Below, piece after piece: positions 7,972-16,864 of a stretch of 64,000 nt of DNA (positions are counted from its first letter, which is position 1; the number at the start of each line of letters is the position of its first letter). The translations under genes and the position numbers were made by a program. This DNA comes from Paenibacillus pedocola (GTDB taxonomy: Bacteria > Bacillota > Bacilli > Paenibacillales > Paenibacillaceae): NCBI RefSeq assembly GCF_031599675.1, contig NZ_CP134223.1, forward strand, positions 2,108,001-2,172,000, read 5' to 3'. The notes below the pieces were generated by a model, which made no database searches, had not been told where the DNA came from, and saw only the letters and a list, made by a program, of their open reading frames with translations.

Positions 7972-9486
7972 ATGGATGAAAAGGATGAGAGTAATAACCT
8001 GACGAAACAGCTAAGCCAGCTGCAGCACCGGCCGCGCCTCATCGTAGCCGGCACCGGCAGCGGCTCGGGCAAAACGACGGTGACACTGGGGCTGATGCGC
8101 GCTTTTGCCCGGCGCGGTCTGAAGGTGCAGGGCTACAAATGCGGCCCGGATTATATTGATCCGGCCTATCATGCTGCCGTAACTGGATATCCCGCCCGCA
8201 ATCTCGATTCCTGGATGACCCCGGGCAGCTACCTGCTGGAATATTTCCTGCGTTCCTCCGAGAATGCTGAGCTCTCGGTGATTGAAGGAGTTATGGGGCT
8301 TTATGACGGTAAAGAAGCAGCAGCGCTGACCGGCTCTACGGCCGAGATTGCGCTTCTCACAGACAGCCCCGTTCTGCTTGTAGTGGATGTGCGCAGTATG
8401 GGCCGCAGTGCGGCGGCGGTAGTGCTTGGCTTTCAGCAGCTGGAGCCGCGTGTGCGGATTGCAGCGGTAATGGTGAACCGCTGCGGAAGCGCCAGCCATT
8501 TCGAAACGGTCAAAACGGCGATTGAAGCCGCCTGCGGAATTCCCGTTATCGGCGGGCTGCCGCGGAACGGCGGGCTGGACATTCCCGAGCGGCATCTGGG
8601 CCTGCTGCCCGCCGTGGAGCGCGGGGAGCTGGAGCCCTTGTTTAATCACGCCGCCGATCTGCTGGCAGAAGGTACAGATCTGGAGATGCTGCTGGGCATT
8701 GCACAGGCAGCTAATCCGCTGTCTCTTGGTGCAGCGGACAAGGACTGTTCCTGCATAGTAGCTTCATCCGCATCTGGGCGGTCAGCGGAGGAAATGCAGG
8801 CTGGCCCGGCTGCAGATGGCAGGAAGCTCCTGCACCCGGCTCCGGTCATCGCCGTCGCCCGGGATGCCGCGTTCAATTTCTACTACGCCGACAATCTGGA
8901 GCTGCTGGCCCGTGCCGGAGCGCGGCTGGTTGAATTCAGCCCGCTGCGCGGTGATGGCATCCCGCCGGAGGCGGACGGCATTTACCTTGGCGGCGGTTTC
9001 CCTGAGGAGTTCGCTGCTGAAATTGCCGGCAATGATAGCTTTCTTACAGGTCTTAGAGCTGCTGCAGGCCAGGGAATGCCGCTGTTTGCAGAATGCGGCG
9101 GATACATGGTGCTGGCCCGCACACTTACCGACCGTGCCGGAGCTGTGCATAAGATGGCGGGGGTAATACCAGCCCATGCAGTCATGCAGGAACGCCGTGC
9201 GGCACTCGGTTACCGTGAGGTTACAGCGCTGCAGGACAGCCTGCTGCTCAAGCAGGGAGAGCGCCTGCGCGGCCATGAATTTCATTACTCCGTGATGAGC
9301 TACGAAGCAGGGGAACCCCGGTCCTATCCCTATGAGACCAAGGGAAGGGGAGGCGTTCATCCTGAGGGGTATCACAAGGGGAATGTCATGGCCGCCTACA
9401 CGCATGTTCATCTGGCCTCCTACCTGCCGGCGGCGGCGCGGCTGGTGGCAGCATGCCGCAGCTATTTGCACGGAAACAGACTTTAA
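7972..9486 (+). CDS. cbiA: Cobyrinate a,c-diamide synthase CbiA (CobB)
   Basis: This ATP- and glutamine-dependent enzyme amidates the a and c side chains of cobyrinate. The 504-residue product has a P-loop GTGSGSGKTTVT near residue 27, the KCGPDYIDPAYH motif, and a C-terminal class I glutamine amidotransferase domain with the nucleophile in FAECGGYMVLA near residue 372 and GHEFHYS later. A stretch around residues 255-285 is poorly conserved and serine/alanine-rich, probably a linker. The ATG at 7972 follows GGAGGGGG. It is the last gene of the operon. The later cobalamin genes (adenosylation, side-chain and lower-ligand steps) are not in this window. Confidence 0.94.
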   Translation: MDEKDESNNLTKQLSQLQHRPRLIVAGTGSGSGKTTVTLGLMRAFARRGLKVQGYKCGPDYIDPAYHAAVTGYPARNLDSWMTPGSYLLEYFLRSSENAELSVIEGVMGLYDGKEAAALTGSTAEIALLTDSPVLLVVDVRSMGRSAAAVVLGFQQLEPRVRIAAVMVNRCGSASHFETVKTAIEAACGIPVIGGLPRNGGLDIPERHLGLLPAVERGELEPLFNHAADLLAEGTDLEMLLGIAQAANPLSLGAADKDCSCIVASSASGRSAEEMQAGPAADGRKLLHPAPVIAVARDAAFNFYYADNLELLARAGARLVEFSPLRGDGIPPEADGIYLGGGFPEEFAAEIAGNDSFLTGLRAAAGQGMPLFAECGGYMVLARTLTDRAGAVHKMAGVIPAHAVMQERRAALGYREVTALQDSLLLKQGERLRGHEFHYSVMSYEAGEPRSYPYETKGRGGVHPEGYHKGNVMAAYTHVHLASYLPAAARLVAACRSYLHGNRL

Positions 9487-9500
9487 GTGAAGGATGCAGC

Positions 9501-9542
9501 AGCCTGCCCGGGTATTCCGGGTAAGGGGCGGCATTTTTTTTT
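9501..9542 (+). terminator. Terminator of the cobalamin operon
   Basis: A hairpin with TGCCCGG pairing to CCGGGTA around a GTATT loop, flanked by weaker outer GCC/GGC pairing, is followed by a run of nine T. It lies just after the cbiA stop and before a new promoter. Confidence 0.65.
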
Positions 9543-9568
9543 GCTTTTAAGAGATGTATGTCAACCGC

Positions 9569-9597
9569 TTGTCATATGAACAGCAGCCACGTATAAT
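9569..9597 (+). promoter_or_regulatory. Sigma-A promoter of the fructokinase gene
   Basis: TTGTCA (9569-9574) and a perfect TATAAT (9592-9597) are separated by exactly 17 bases, about 90 bases before the GTG start of the ROK kinase gene. This is one of the best promoter matches in the window. Confidence 0.75.
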
Positions 9598-9684
9598 AAT
9601 TTCAGTAGAGCGCTTTATTATCGGAATTATAACGGAGAAGCCGGTGATCCGGCTTGCCGCTCATAACGAAGGGAGACTGCTGCA

Positions 9685-10566
9685 GTGAGAATACTGGGAG
9701 CAATTGAAGCAGGGGGAACAAAGTTTGTATGTGGAGTCGGGCATGAAGACGGTACAATTATCGAGCGGGTAAGCTTTCCTACGACAACCCCGCAGGAGAC
9801 AATGAGTCTGGTGCTGGACTATTTTACCGGCAAGAATGTAGAGGCGATCGGAATTGGTTCGTTCGGACCGATTGATCCGGTGCTTGGCAGTCCCACTTAC
9901 GGACACATCACCACTACACCTAAACCCCACTGGGGAGGATATAATCTCGTTGGCGCAGTAGCCGGACAATTTCAGGTGCCGGTTGGTTTCGATACGGATG
10001 TGAACGGTGCTGCGCTGGGCGAATATACGTGGGGGGCTGCGCAAGGACTGGACAGTTGTCTATATATTACTGTCGGAACAGGCATCGGAGCCGGTGCGGT
10101 TGCCGGAGGAGAGCTGATTCACGGCTTGTCCCATCCGGAAATGGGGCATATTCTCGTTCCCCGGCATCCCGAGGATACCTACAACGGTTTCTGCCCTTAT
10201 CACGGGGATTGCCTGGAAGGCCTGGCTGCGGGTCCGGCGATCGGCAGCCGCTGGGGCAAGCCTGCCGGCGAGCTCCCGGCGGATCATCCGGCCTGGGCGA
10301 TGGAGGCTCACTATCTGGCCCATGCTCTGATGAACTATGTACTGATCCTGTCTCCGCAAAGAATCGTTATGGGCGGCGGTGTCATGAAGCAGAGCCAGCT
10401 GTTTCCCCTGATTCATACCAAGCTGCAGGAGCTGCTCAGCGGGTATGTCCAGCATCCTGCGCTGAATGCCGAAATTGGCAGCTATATCGTTCCTCCGCAG
10501 CTTGGCGACAATGCCGGGCTTTCCGGAGCACTGGGTCTTGCCAAGCTGGCACTCGCCAGAGCGTAG
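9685..10566 (+). CDS. ROK-family fructokinase
   Basis: This cytoplasmic kinase probably phosphorylates fructose (possibly mannose) at the 6 position. The 293-residue product begins with the ROK ATP-binding motif GAIEAGGTKFVCG and has the catalytic region GFDTDVNGAALGE. It also contains a structural zinc site spread over HPEMGHILVPRH and NGFCPYHGDCLEG (His and three further ligands), which is characteristic of the ROK fructokinases of Firmicutes such as GmuE. The start is GTG at 9685 with GGGAG about 11 bases upstream. It is transcribed alone from the sigma-A promoter before it. The exact sugar cannot be read from sequence. Confidence 0.88.
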   Translation: MRILGAIEAGGTKFVCGVGHEDGTIIERVSFPTTTPQETMSLVLDYFTGKNVEAIGIGSFGPIDPVLGSPTYGHITTTPKPHWGGYNLVGAVAGQFQVPVGFDTDVNGAALGEYTWGAAQGLDSCLYITVGTGIGAGAVAGGELIHGLSHPEMGHILVPRHPEDTYNGFCPYHGDCLEGLAAGPAIGSRWGKPAGELPADHPAWAMEAHYLAHALMNYVLILSPQRIVMGGGVMKQSQLFPLIHTKLQELLSGYVQHPALNAEIGSYIVPPQLGDNAGLSGALGLAKLALARA

Positions 10567-10578
10567 CATAAAAAGAGA

Positions 10579-10606
10579 TTGACTGTACGGAAATTTATGG
10601 TATTGT
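10579..10606 (+). promoter_or_regulatory. Candidate sigma-A promoter upstream of a leader hairpin
   Basis: TTGACT (10579-10584) and TATTGT (10601-10606) are 16 bases apart, starting 13 bases after the fructokinase stop. The -10 element is imperfect. Transcripts from here would meet the hairpin at 10635 within about 25 bases. Confidence 0.4.
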
Positions 10607-10634
10607 AGGATTCAACAGTATAGCATTCAGAGGA

Positions 10635-10673
10635 AGCACCTCTTTCACGATAATCGTGAAGGAGGTGCTTTTT
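10635..10673 (+). terminator. Strong hairpin with T run (terminator or leader attenuator)
   Basis: AGCACCTC-TTTCACGA pairs with TCGTGAA-GGAGGTGCT around a TAA loop, and a run of T follows. It could end the fructokinase transcript or attenuate the next gene. The 3' arm includes GGAGGTG, a perfect ribosome-binding sequence five bases before a possible TTG start at 10672, so folding would hide it. Confidence 0.7.
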
Positions 10674-10779
10674 GTGCGTTCAGGAGATGGATTGGAGCTG
10701 CGGAGGCTCCGGTTACACCGGGGCCGCCGGCCGGCGCAGCAATCATGCTTGCTGTAAGACGAGGAAGGTAGGGATTCAT

Positions 10780-11796
10780 ATGCAGATTGTATTTATGAAC
10801 CGGTTATCCAGAATATCTGGAGTAGAACAGGAAATTTTTGCCCAGCTTTGGATTGGCGAGGAGGAGGGAGTATGGCGCCTGGGCTGGAAGGATTTCGCGG
10901 GCAGTCTTGAAACGGATGAGCATATCTGGTATGAGGGCGGTTCGTGGAATGAAATGCTCTGCGTCTACAGGCATGAGCTGGCGGTGAAGATGGGTGCCGG
11001 CTACCGTCCGCTGATTGACGGAGTGTTTCACGACGAGGAGAACCTGGCCCAGCGCAGCCGTGAGCAGCTGCAACTGCAGTATTACAGTGAACATCACGGT
11101 AATGAGGCTGTCTATGAGGAGCTGTGCGCCTGGCGCCGGGGCAAGGCATCCAGCGAACGGAAAGCACCGTATATTCTTGCCAGTAACCGTCTGCTGCGTA
11201 TGCTCAGCGCTTACCTGCCCCGCACGCCTGAGGAGCTGCTGCAAATTCCTGGTGTCGGGGAAGGAAAGGCTTCGCAGCATGGCGGGGAATGGCTGAATAT
11301 CACCGCTGGTGTACCCAGGGAGCATAATTATCCGCTGAACTGGGTGTTTGAAGCAGTGGATGATGAGGAATTCTCCTCCTGGCTCTTTAAGCAGAAAGAG
11401 ATCAAATATAAGAAGCAGCTGGAACGTTTGCGTTTGCGGCGGATCCTGCTTCAGGGCATTGAGAACGGCCTGGACATGGAGCAGCTGAAGGCGTCCAGCG
11501 GAGTCAGCCGCCGTGAAGTGCTCGAATCTGTTGAAGAGCTGGAGAAGGAGGGATATTCGGTGGAGAAGCTGATCGAGCTTGAGTTGCGGGGAGTTACGGC
11601 GGATGAACAGAACCGCATTTGGACTGCCTATGAGCTGATGGGTGATTCCTATCTGAAGCCAGCGCTTTATAAAGCTTACGGTGAGAATTTCTCGCCGGCA
11701 GAGGGGCTGGATCTGTATTATGAACGCCTGCGGCTGATCCGCATCCGTTTCCGGCGGATACAGGATACGGGAATAGGCATGGCGACGAGTTTTTAA
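10780..11796 (+). CDS. HRDC-domain protein
   Basis: The 338-residue product has an HRDC-like helical segment at about residues 110-185 (YILASNRLLRMLSAYLPRTP, followed by LLQIPGVGEGKASQHG), the nucleic-acid-binding module of RecQ and RNase D proteins. The N-terminal ~100 residues are mixed alpha/beta with no motif I recognise. The C-terminal part contains a basic stretch and a helix-turn-helix-like region near SSGVSRREVLESVEELE. No helicase or nuclease motifs are present, so it is an accessory nucleic-acid-binding protein of unknown role. The ATG at 10780 follows GAGGAAGGTAGGG. A longer in-frame start (TTG 10672) behind the leader hairpin would add 36 unconserved-looking residues. Confidence 0.75.
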   Translation: MQIVFMNRLSRISGVEQEIFAQLWIGEEEGVWRLGWKDFAGSLETDEHIWYEGGSWNEMLCVYRHELAVKMGAGYRPLIDGVFHDEENLAQRSREQLQLQYYSEHHGNEAVYEELCAWRRGKASSERKAPYILASNRLLRMLSAYLPRTPEELLQIPGVGEGKASQHGGEWLNITAGVPREHNYPLNWVFEAVDDEEFSSWLFKQKEIKYKKQLERLRLRRILLQGIENGLDMEQLKASSGVSRREVLESVEELEKEGYSVEKLIELELRGVTADEQNRIWTAYELMGDSYLKPALYKAYGENFSPAEGLDLYYERLRLIRIRFRRIQDTGIGMATSF

Positions 11797-11886
11797 TCAG
11801 AGAATGATGTATTATTGCCCCTTTAGGAATCAGTACTTATTTGCGTTATGATACTGGTAAGCGCGATTACAAAAGGAGCGATTCAT

Positions 11887-12822
11887 ATGATTGTGACGTT
11901 GACAGTTAATCCTAGTGTGGATGCCAGCACGAGCATTGAAAGGGTAGTTCCGGACCATAAACTCCGCTGCCGGGAAGCCTCATATAAACCGGGAGGGGGC
12001 GGGATCAATGTGTCCCGGGCGATCCGCAGATTAGGTGGAGAATCTCTGGCTCTTTATGCTTCGGGCGGTCTGCATGGACAATTGCTGCAGCATATGCTTG
12101 AGCAAGAGGGCGTGCGCCAACAGGAAATCCGGATTTCTGGGCAGACGCGCGAAAATCTGATCGTTGTTGAGGAATCAACGGGCCAGCAGTTCCGCTTCGA
12201 CATGCCGGGCCCGCATTTTATTGAAGGGGACTGGATACAGTGCCTGGAGCAGCTAAAAGCCTTAACGGAGAAGCCAACCTATATTGTCGCCAGCGGCAGC
12301 CTGCCGCCGGGGTGTCCGGTGGATTTCTATGGGCGCGTCGTAGAAACTGCGAAGCAGTGGAACGCCCGGGTGATTGTCGATACATCAGGAGAAGCGCTGC
12401 AATACGCTGCCGATGCCGGTGTCTACCTGCTGAAACCGAATGCGCGTGAATTGGAAGAGCTTGTAGGGCACGGCATCGCTGGTGATGAAGAATTAAAGGC
12501 AGCTGCGCTGGAGCTGATTGAACAGGGACGGACCGAAGTGGTGGTGGTCTCTTTAGGCGGACAAGGCGCACTGCTGATTACCAGGGAAGGCTGTGAGCAT
12601 CTGAATGCTCCTGAAGTTCAGGTGCTTAGCGTCGTTGGTGCAGGAGACAGTCTGGTAGCAGGGACCGTATATAGTCTGGAGCGCGGGTGGCCTCTGCGCG
12701 AAGCCGTCCAGTTCGGAATCGCTTCCGGCAGCGCGGCCGTGATGAACCCGGAGCGGGAGCTGTGCAAGCGCGAGGATACAGAACGTTTATTTGCTGAGAT
12801 GAAGGAAGCGGATAAGGCTTGA
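11887..12822 (+). CDS. pfkB: 6-phosphofructokinase, PfkB type
   Basis: This is a PfkB/ribokinase-family sugar kinase of 311 residues. It opens IVTLTVNPSVDASTSIE and has PGGGGINVSRAIRRLGG near residue 33 and VVGAGDSLVAGTVYSLE near residue 250, whose Asp is the catalytic base. The GGGGIN variant, ASGSLPPG and SSGEALQ-like (TSGEALQ) segments closely match E. coli Pfk-2 rather than FruK or LacC, so fructose 6-phosphate is the likely substrate. Tagatose 6-phosphate kinase activity is an alternative. The ATG at 11887 has AAAAGGAG eight bases upstream; the longer frame from 11848 lacks such a site. It is a stand-alone gene facing corA. Confidence 0.82.
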   Translation: MIVTLTVNPSVDASTSIERVVPDHKLRCREASYKPGGGGINVSRAIRRLGGESLALYASGGLHGQLLQHMLEQEGVRQQEIRISGQTRENLIVVEESTGQQFRFDMPGPHFIEGDWIQCLEQLKALTEKPTYIVASGSLPPGCPVDFYGRVVETAKQWNARVIVDTSGEALQYAADAGVYLLKPNARELEELVGHGIAGDEELKAAALELIEQGRTEVVVVSLGGQGALLITREGCEHLNAPEVQVLSVVGAGDSLVAGTVYSLERGWPLREAVQFGIASGSAAVMNPERELCKREDTERLFAEMKEADKA

Positions 12823-12871
12823 CGCTGATCAGCGTCATGCCGGAAATGTGCTATTTGTGTTTGTGACCTAA

Positions 12872-12921
12872 CCAAAAAGGCGAAGGTTTCCTCCTACCTT
12901 GCGGTAGCGGTAACCTTCGCC
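12872..12921 (-). terminator. Terminator of corA
   Basis: GGCGAAGGTTTCC (12879-12891) and GGTAACCTTCGCC (12909-12921) form a 13-base stem with one mismatch. Five A on the plus strand before it give a U run on the minus strand, so it terminates corA. It may also stop pfkB transcription from the other side, though no T run follows it on the plus strand. Confidence 0.75.
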
Positions 12922-12944
12922 TTAGCGTATTCGTCCGTTAGTGC

Positions 12945-13880
12945 TCATAGCCAATCCTTTTTGCGGAAAATAAACAGCATTCCACAGCCGAGCGTTACCA
13001 TTACGGCAATTACGCCATAGTAGCCATATTGTGAATGGGTCTCGGGTATATTGTCAAAGTTCATTCCGTAGATCCCGGTAATTACGGTCAGCGGCATGAA
13101 TATTGTAGTAATTGCGGTAAAAACTCTCATGATTTCATTGGCGCGGTTGGCGATACTGGATTGGTAGGCTTCGCGCAAGTTGCCCATGAGGTCGCGGTAG
13201 GTCTCGAATGTTTCAGAGATTTTAACCGCATTCTCATAAATATCGCTGAAGTACTTCTGCAGCTGATCATCGATCAGTCGGAGGTCTTTTTTGTTTAGTG
13301 TGTTGATAACTTCCTTCTGCGGCCCCAACATCTTCTTCAGCCACAGGATTTCACTGCGCAGACCGATGATTTCGCTTAAGTGCGATTTCTTGGTGTGCAT
13401 GAGGATATCCTCTTCGAGCTTTTCGATCCGTGCTTCAATCCGGTCGCCGACCGAGAAGTAATTATCTACGACCGTGTCGATCAGATGGTAAAGGAACCGG
13501 TCAGGTTCGCTGACCTCCTGTTCCCACAGAATGGGCTTCAGGACACGCAGCTCATGAATTTTTTGCTTGGTGACGGTAATGATGAAATGTCTGCCCAGAA
13601 AAACGTTAAGCGCCCGGAGGAAAATCTCCTCATCATCAAAACGGATGCTGTTGACTACAATAAAATAATGGCTCTCATAAATTTCAATCTTCGGCCGCTG
13701 TTCCTCCTCGCTGAGGCAATCCTCAACGGCCAGATCATGCAGATTATACAGAGGCTGAAGCAGCTCCAAATCCTCGTCATCGGCATCGATCCAGTAGAAC
13801 CCTTCTAAAGGGGCGGTAAGTGTTTCCTCAATATCATCGATCGGTGTAAAAACCCCTGCATTCACCAGCCGGATTTTCAT
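12945..13880 (-). CDS. corA: CorA-family magnesium transporter
   Basis: The protein is a pentameric magnesium (or cobalt/nickel) channel of the membrane. The 311-residue product has a long acidic cytoplasmic N-terminal domain with helical segments, then two C-terminal transmembrane helices. The first ends in the family signature YGMNFDNIPE and the second is GVIAVMVTLGCGMLFIF, followed by a short basic tail. The ATG at 13880 is preferred because AGAAGGAG lies eight bases before it; a GTG three codons earlier sits on the ribosome site itself. Whether cobalt import links it to the nearby cobalamin genes is open, since CorA proteins mostly carry magnesium. Confidence 0.9.
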   Translation of the reverse strand: MKIRLVNAGVFTPIDDIEETLTAPLEGFYWIDADDEDLELLQPLYNLHDLAVEDCLSEEEQRPKIEIYESHYFIVVNSIRFDDEEIFLRALNVFLGRHFIITVTKQKIHELRVLKPILWEQEVSEPDRFLYHLIDTVVDNYFSVGDRIEARIEKLEEDILMHTKKSHLSEIIGLRSEILWLKKMLGPQKEVINTLNKKDLRLIDDQLQKYFSDIYENAVKISETFETYRDLMGNLREAYQSSIANRANEIMRVFTAITTIFMPLTVITGIYGMNFDNIPETHSQYGYYGVIAVMVTLGCGMLFIFRKKDWL

Positions 13881-13889
13881 CTGATTCAC

Positions 13890-14278
13890 TCCTTCTGTCC
13901 CCGTTCTTCTCCAGGGGTATGCTAATTAAAGCACACGGAAAAAATCAGCTTGGCCGGTGGTACAATCAATGAATCGGCCAGAATGACGTTTCGAGGACAT
14001 AAAGAAGAAATGCTCCCGCCGCCGGCAAGCTGATGTTAATCCTGTGTGGTTGCTCACTTTGTACGCTTAACTGCGCACCCGGGTCGCCTTCCATTCTTTA
14101 CTCACCTCTTCTTTTCGTCAATTGTGCTGTGAAACACTTGTCTAGTATAACGCCGGGATATGCCTCTTACAAGCTAAATTCTTTACAGTTTAGGGGCTCT
14201 TCAGCATTGTATGGACTTGACGAAAAGCAGGTTCATGATTTAAAGTGAATTTTAAGAAAATAATTGAATACAGCTAAA
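13890..14278. other. Intergenic region between divergent corA and the S-box leader
   Basis: No convincing gene lies here. An open frame at 14033-14248 has no ribosome site and no recognisable composition. A possible promoter for the S-box transcript is TTGACG at 14217 with TTAAAG at 14240 (17-base spacer), a weak -10 match. The corA promoter should lie near the left edge, but I cannot place it with confidence. Confidence 0.4.
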
Positions 14279-14413
14279 TCTTATCAAGAGCAGGTGGAGG
14301 GACTGGCCCGATGAAACCCGGCAACCGGCGTGTAAACGCACGGTGCTAATTCTTGCGGAAGCTATGCAGGGGAAGTATATATCCCGGCATCGTTCTCTGG
14401 CAGATGAGAGAGG
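14279..14413 (+). ncRNA. SAM-I (S-box) riboswitch aptamer
   Basis: The conserved S-box core is present: CTTATCAAGAG at the 5' side of P1, GGTGGAGGGACTGGCCCGAT, then GAAACCCGGCAACC, then GGTGCTAATTC. The 3' side of P1 is in GGCAGATGAGAGAGGC. It sits directly upstream of metA-metI and is followed by an intrinsic terminator. The expected mechanism is premature termination when S-adenosylmethionine is abundant. Confidence 0.97.
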
Positions 14414-14434
14414 CACATATGACTACAGCTATAT

Positions 14435-14464
14435 GACCTTTCTCGTGCGAGAAAGGTCTTTTTT
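14435..14464 (+). terminator. Expression-platform terminator of the S-box riboswitch
   Basis: GACCTTTCTC pairs with GAGAAAGGTC around a GTGC loop and is followed by six or more T. It lies about 20 bases after the aptamer and 55 bases before metA, the usual position of the SAM-responsive terminator. Confidence 0.92.
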
Positions 14465-14519
14465 GCATGCTTTTCAGCCAATGGAAGGACACTAATTCGA
14501 TTAAGGAGTGGACACTGCA

Positions 14520-15437
14520 ATGCCAATCAAAATTCCCGACAGCTTACCGGCCAAAGAAATATTATCCGGAGAAAATATCTTTGTAATGGATGAGAGCCAG
14601 GCTTTTCATCAGGACATCCGTCCCTTACGGATTGCTATCCTGAATTTAATGCCTACCAAGGAAACAACAGAAACGCAGCTGCTGCGCCTGATCGGGAATT
14701 CCCCGCTCCAGGTGGATGTGATCCTTTTGCATCCCAGCTCGCATACTTCCAAAAATACTTCGCCGGAGCATTTGAAGAGTTTCTATAAAACGTTTGATGA
14801 AATCAGTGACCGCCGTCTGGACGGACTGATTGTCACCGGTGCCCCCGTAGAGCAAATGGAATTTGAGGATGTGAATTACTGGGAAGAGCTGAAAGAAATA
14901 TTTGAATGGAGCAAGCACAATGTCACCTCGACTATGCATATCTGTTGGGCGGCACAGGCTGGATTATATCACCACTTCGGCGTGCGCAAGGTTAGTCTCC
15001 CCGAGAAATGCTTCGGCGTCTTCCCGCACACCTTGAGCCATAATAACTTCAAGCTGCTGCGCGGTTTTGACGAGGTGTTCCATGTTCCGCATTCCCGCCA
15101 CACTGACGTTTCCCGGGAAGATATCGAAGCGAATCCCGATCTGCAGATTCTTGCTGAATCCGAAGAAGCCGGAGTCTATCTTGTGTCAACGCATGACGGC
15201 AGGCAGATTTTTGTCACTGGTCACTCCGAGTATGACCCATTCTCCCTGAAATGGGAGTATGACCGCGATATCGCCAAGGGAATGGATATTGCACTGCCGA
15301 AGCATTACTATCCAAAGGATGACCCGCAGCGCACCCCGCCGGCCGTATGGCGTGCCCATGCTAACTTATTGTTCGCCAATTGGCTCAATTACTATGTATA
15401 CCAAGAGACCCCTTACGATATTGGTCCAATCATTTAA
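14520..15437 (+). CDS. metA: Homoserine O-acyltransferase MetA
   Basis: MetA activates homoserine by O-acylation, the first committed step of methionine synthesis. The 305-residue product starts [15 protein letters not shown] and contains [17 protein letters not shown], the catalytic-cysteine region [18 protein letters not shown], and HSRHTDV with a later GHSEYDP. In Bacillus-type MetA the acyl donor is usually acetyl-CoA despite the succinyltransferase name; which is used here cannot be decided by eye. ATG 14520 is preferred over GTG 14508 because AAGGAG (14503-14508) is then correctly spaced and the product begins at the canonical MPIKIP. It is controlled by the S-box leader. Confidence 0.95.
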   Translation: MPIKIPDSLPAKEILSGENIFVMDESQAFHQDIRPLRIAILNLMPTKETTETQLLRLIGNSPLQVDVILLHPSSHTSKNTSPEHLKSFYKTFDEISDRRLDGLIVTGAPVEQMEFEDVNYWEELKEIFEWSKHNVTSTMHICWAAQAGLYHHFGVRKVSLPEKCFGVFPHTLSHNNFKLLRGFDEVFHVPHSRHTDVSREDIEANPDLQILAESEEAGVYLVSTHDGRQIFVTGHSEYDPFSLKWEYDRDIAKGMDIALPKHYYPKDDPQRTPPAVWRAHANLLFANWLNYYVYQETPYDIGPII

Positions 15438-15485
15438 TCATAGATGAGAAGAGAATGCTCAACACCACATTTAGGAGGCTTACCC

Positions 15486-16670
15486 ATGGACGAGAAACTA
15501 AGGATTGAAAGCAGACTGGCGCAGATTGGCTCACAGGAGGATCCTGCTACCGGTGCAGTGAATTATCCGATTTATAATGCAACGGCATTCCGTCACCCGA
15601 GACTTGGACAAAGCACAGGGTTCGATTACATCCGTACCAAAAACCCGACCCGCTCGGTGCTGGAAACGGCTGCGGCCGAGCTGGAATCCGGTGATGCCGG
15701 CTTTGCCTGCAGCTCCGGTATGGCTGCGTTGACCACCGTGTTTGCTTTGTTCGGCCAAGGCGACCATCTGGTTGTTTCGCTGGATCTGTATGGCGGCACC
15801 TACCGCCTGCTGGAACGGATTCTCTCGAAGTACGGCATCAGCGCCTCCTATGTGGATACTAATGACCTGGATGGCCTTGAAGCGGCCCGCCGTCCGAATA
15901 CGAAGGCTGTATTCATTGAGACTCCGACCAACCCGCTGATGATGATAACCGATATATCGGCTGTTTGTACGTGGGCCCGCCGGCATGGGCTGCTCACGAT
16001 TGTAGACAATACGCTGCTCACTCCGTTCTTCCAGCGTCCGCTGGAGCTGGGCGCAGATATTATTGTCCACAGCGCGACCAAATATCTGGGCGGCCACAAT
16101 GATGTTCTGGCGGGTCTGATCGTGACCAAAGGCGCCGAGCTGTCGGCAGAAATGGCCGTCCTGCATAACTCTCTTGGTGCCGTGCTTGCACCGAACGACA
16201 GCTATCAGCTGATGAAGGGGATGAAGACTTTGGCCCTGCGTATGGAGCGGCATGAGAGTAACGCGCTAGCTATTGCCCGTTATCTGCTGGAGCATCCGGC
16301 AATCGGAGAGGTATTCCATCCGGGGCTGCCGGATCATCCGGGCTACGAGATTCAGAACCGCCAGTCCTCCGGCAATACCGGAATCTTCTCCTTCAAAGTA
16401 AAAGACGCCAGATATGTGGAGCCGCTCTTGCGCCATATCCGTCTGATCGCTTTCGCTGAGAGCCTGGGCGGTGTGGAATCGCTGATGACCTATCCGGCAG
16501 TGCAGACCCATGCTGACATTCCGGTGGAAATCCGCGATGCGGTTGGTGTGGATGACCGGCTGCTGCGCTTCTCCGTCGGCATCGAGCATGTGAACGATCT
16601 GATTGCCGATCTTGCCCAGGCGCTGGAAGCGGCACGGATCGAGCTGGAGCAAGCGGTGACAGCTGAGTAA
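15486..16670 (+). CDS. metI: Cystathionine gamma-synthase / O-acetylhomoserine sulfhydrylase (MetI-type)
   Basis: This PLP enzyme joins O-acylhomoserine with cysteine or sulfide. The 394-residue product has the Cys/Met-metabolism fold: STGFDYIRTKNPTR, FACSSGMAALTT, FIETPTNPLM, VDNTLLTPFFQRPLELGADI and the PLP-lysine segment HSATKYLGGHNDVLAG. Near the C-terminus SLGGVESLMTYPAVQTHAD matches B. subtilis MetI. It lies 48 bases after metA with its own TTAGGAGG site and is cotranscribed under the S-box. The frame extends upstream to 15444 without a good start. Confidence 0.92.
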   Translation: MDEKLRIESRLAQIGSQEDPATGAVNYPIYNATAFRHPRLGQSTGFDYIRTKNPTRSVLETAAAELESGDAGFACSSGMAALTTVFALFGQGDHLVVSLDLYGGTYRLLERILSKYGISASYVDTNDLDGLEAARRPNTKAVFIETPTNPLMMITDISAVCTWARRHGLLTIVDNTLLTPFFQRPLELGADIIVHSATKYLGGHNDVLAGLIVTKGAELSAEMAVLHNSLGAVLAPNDSYQLMKGMKTLALRMERHESNALAIARYLLEHPAIGEVFHPGLPDHPGYEIQNRQSSGNTGIFSFKVKDARYVEPLLRHIRLIAFAESLGGVESLMTYPAVQTHADIPVEIRDAVGVDDRLLRFSVGIEHVNDLIADLAQALEAARIELEQAVTAE

Positions 16671-16683
16671 CTATTTAAGGAAG

Positions 16684-16716
16684 ACGGCAGCGCGATTCAT
16701 GCGCTGCCGTTTTTTT
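16684..16716 (+). terminator. Terminator of metA-metI
   Basis: ACGGCAGCGC pairs perfectly with GCGCTGCCGT around GATTCAT and is followed by seven T, 14 bases after the metI stop. Confidence 0.93.
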
Positions 16717-16864
16717 ACGGGGAGCCGGGGCGGGCGGCAGTAAAAGATTTTTCAACCCGCCGGGATTTATGTTACGATGGGAGAACGAATGCAATTATAA
16801 GATTTCTATCAACAACTAGAATTTATCAACCATATTGTATGGACTTTAAAGGAGGCTGCGAACG

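Noticed and set aside
14033..14248. 71-codon open frame upstream of the S-box
   Set aside because: No ribosome site, Cys/Ser-rich random-looking translation, and it overlaps the probable promoter region of metA.
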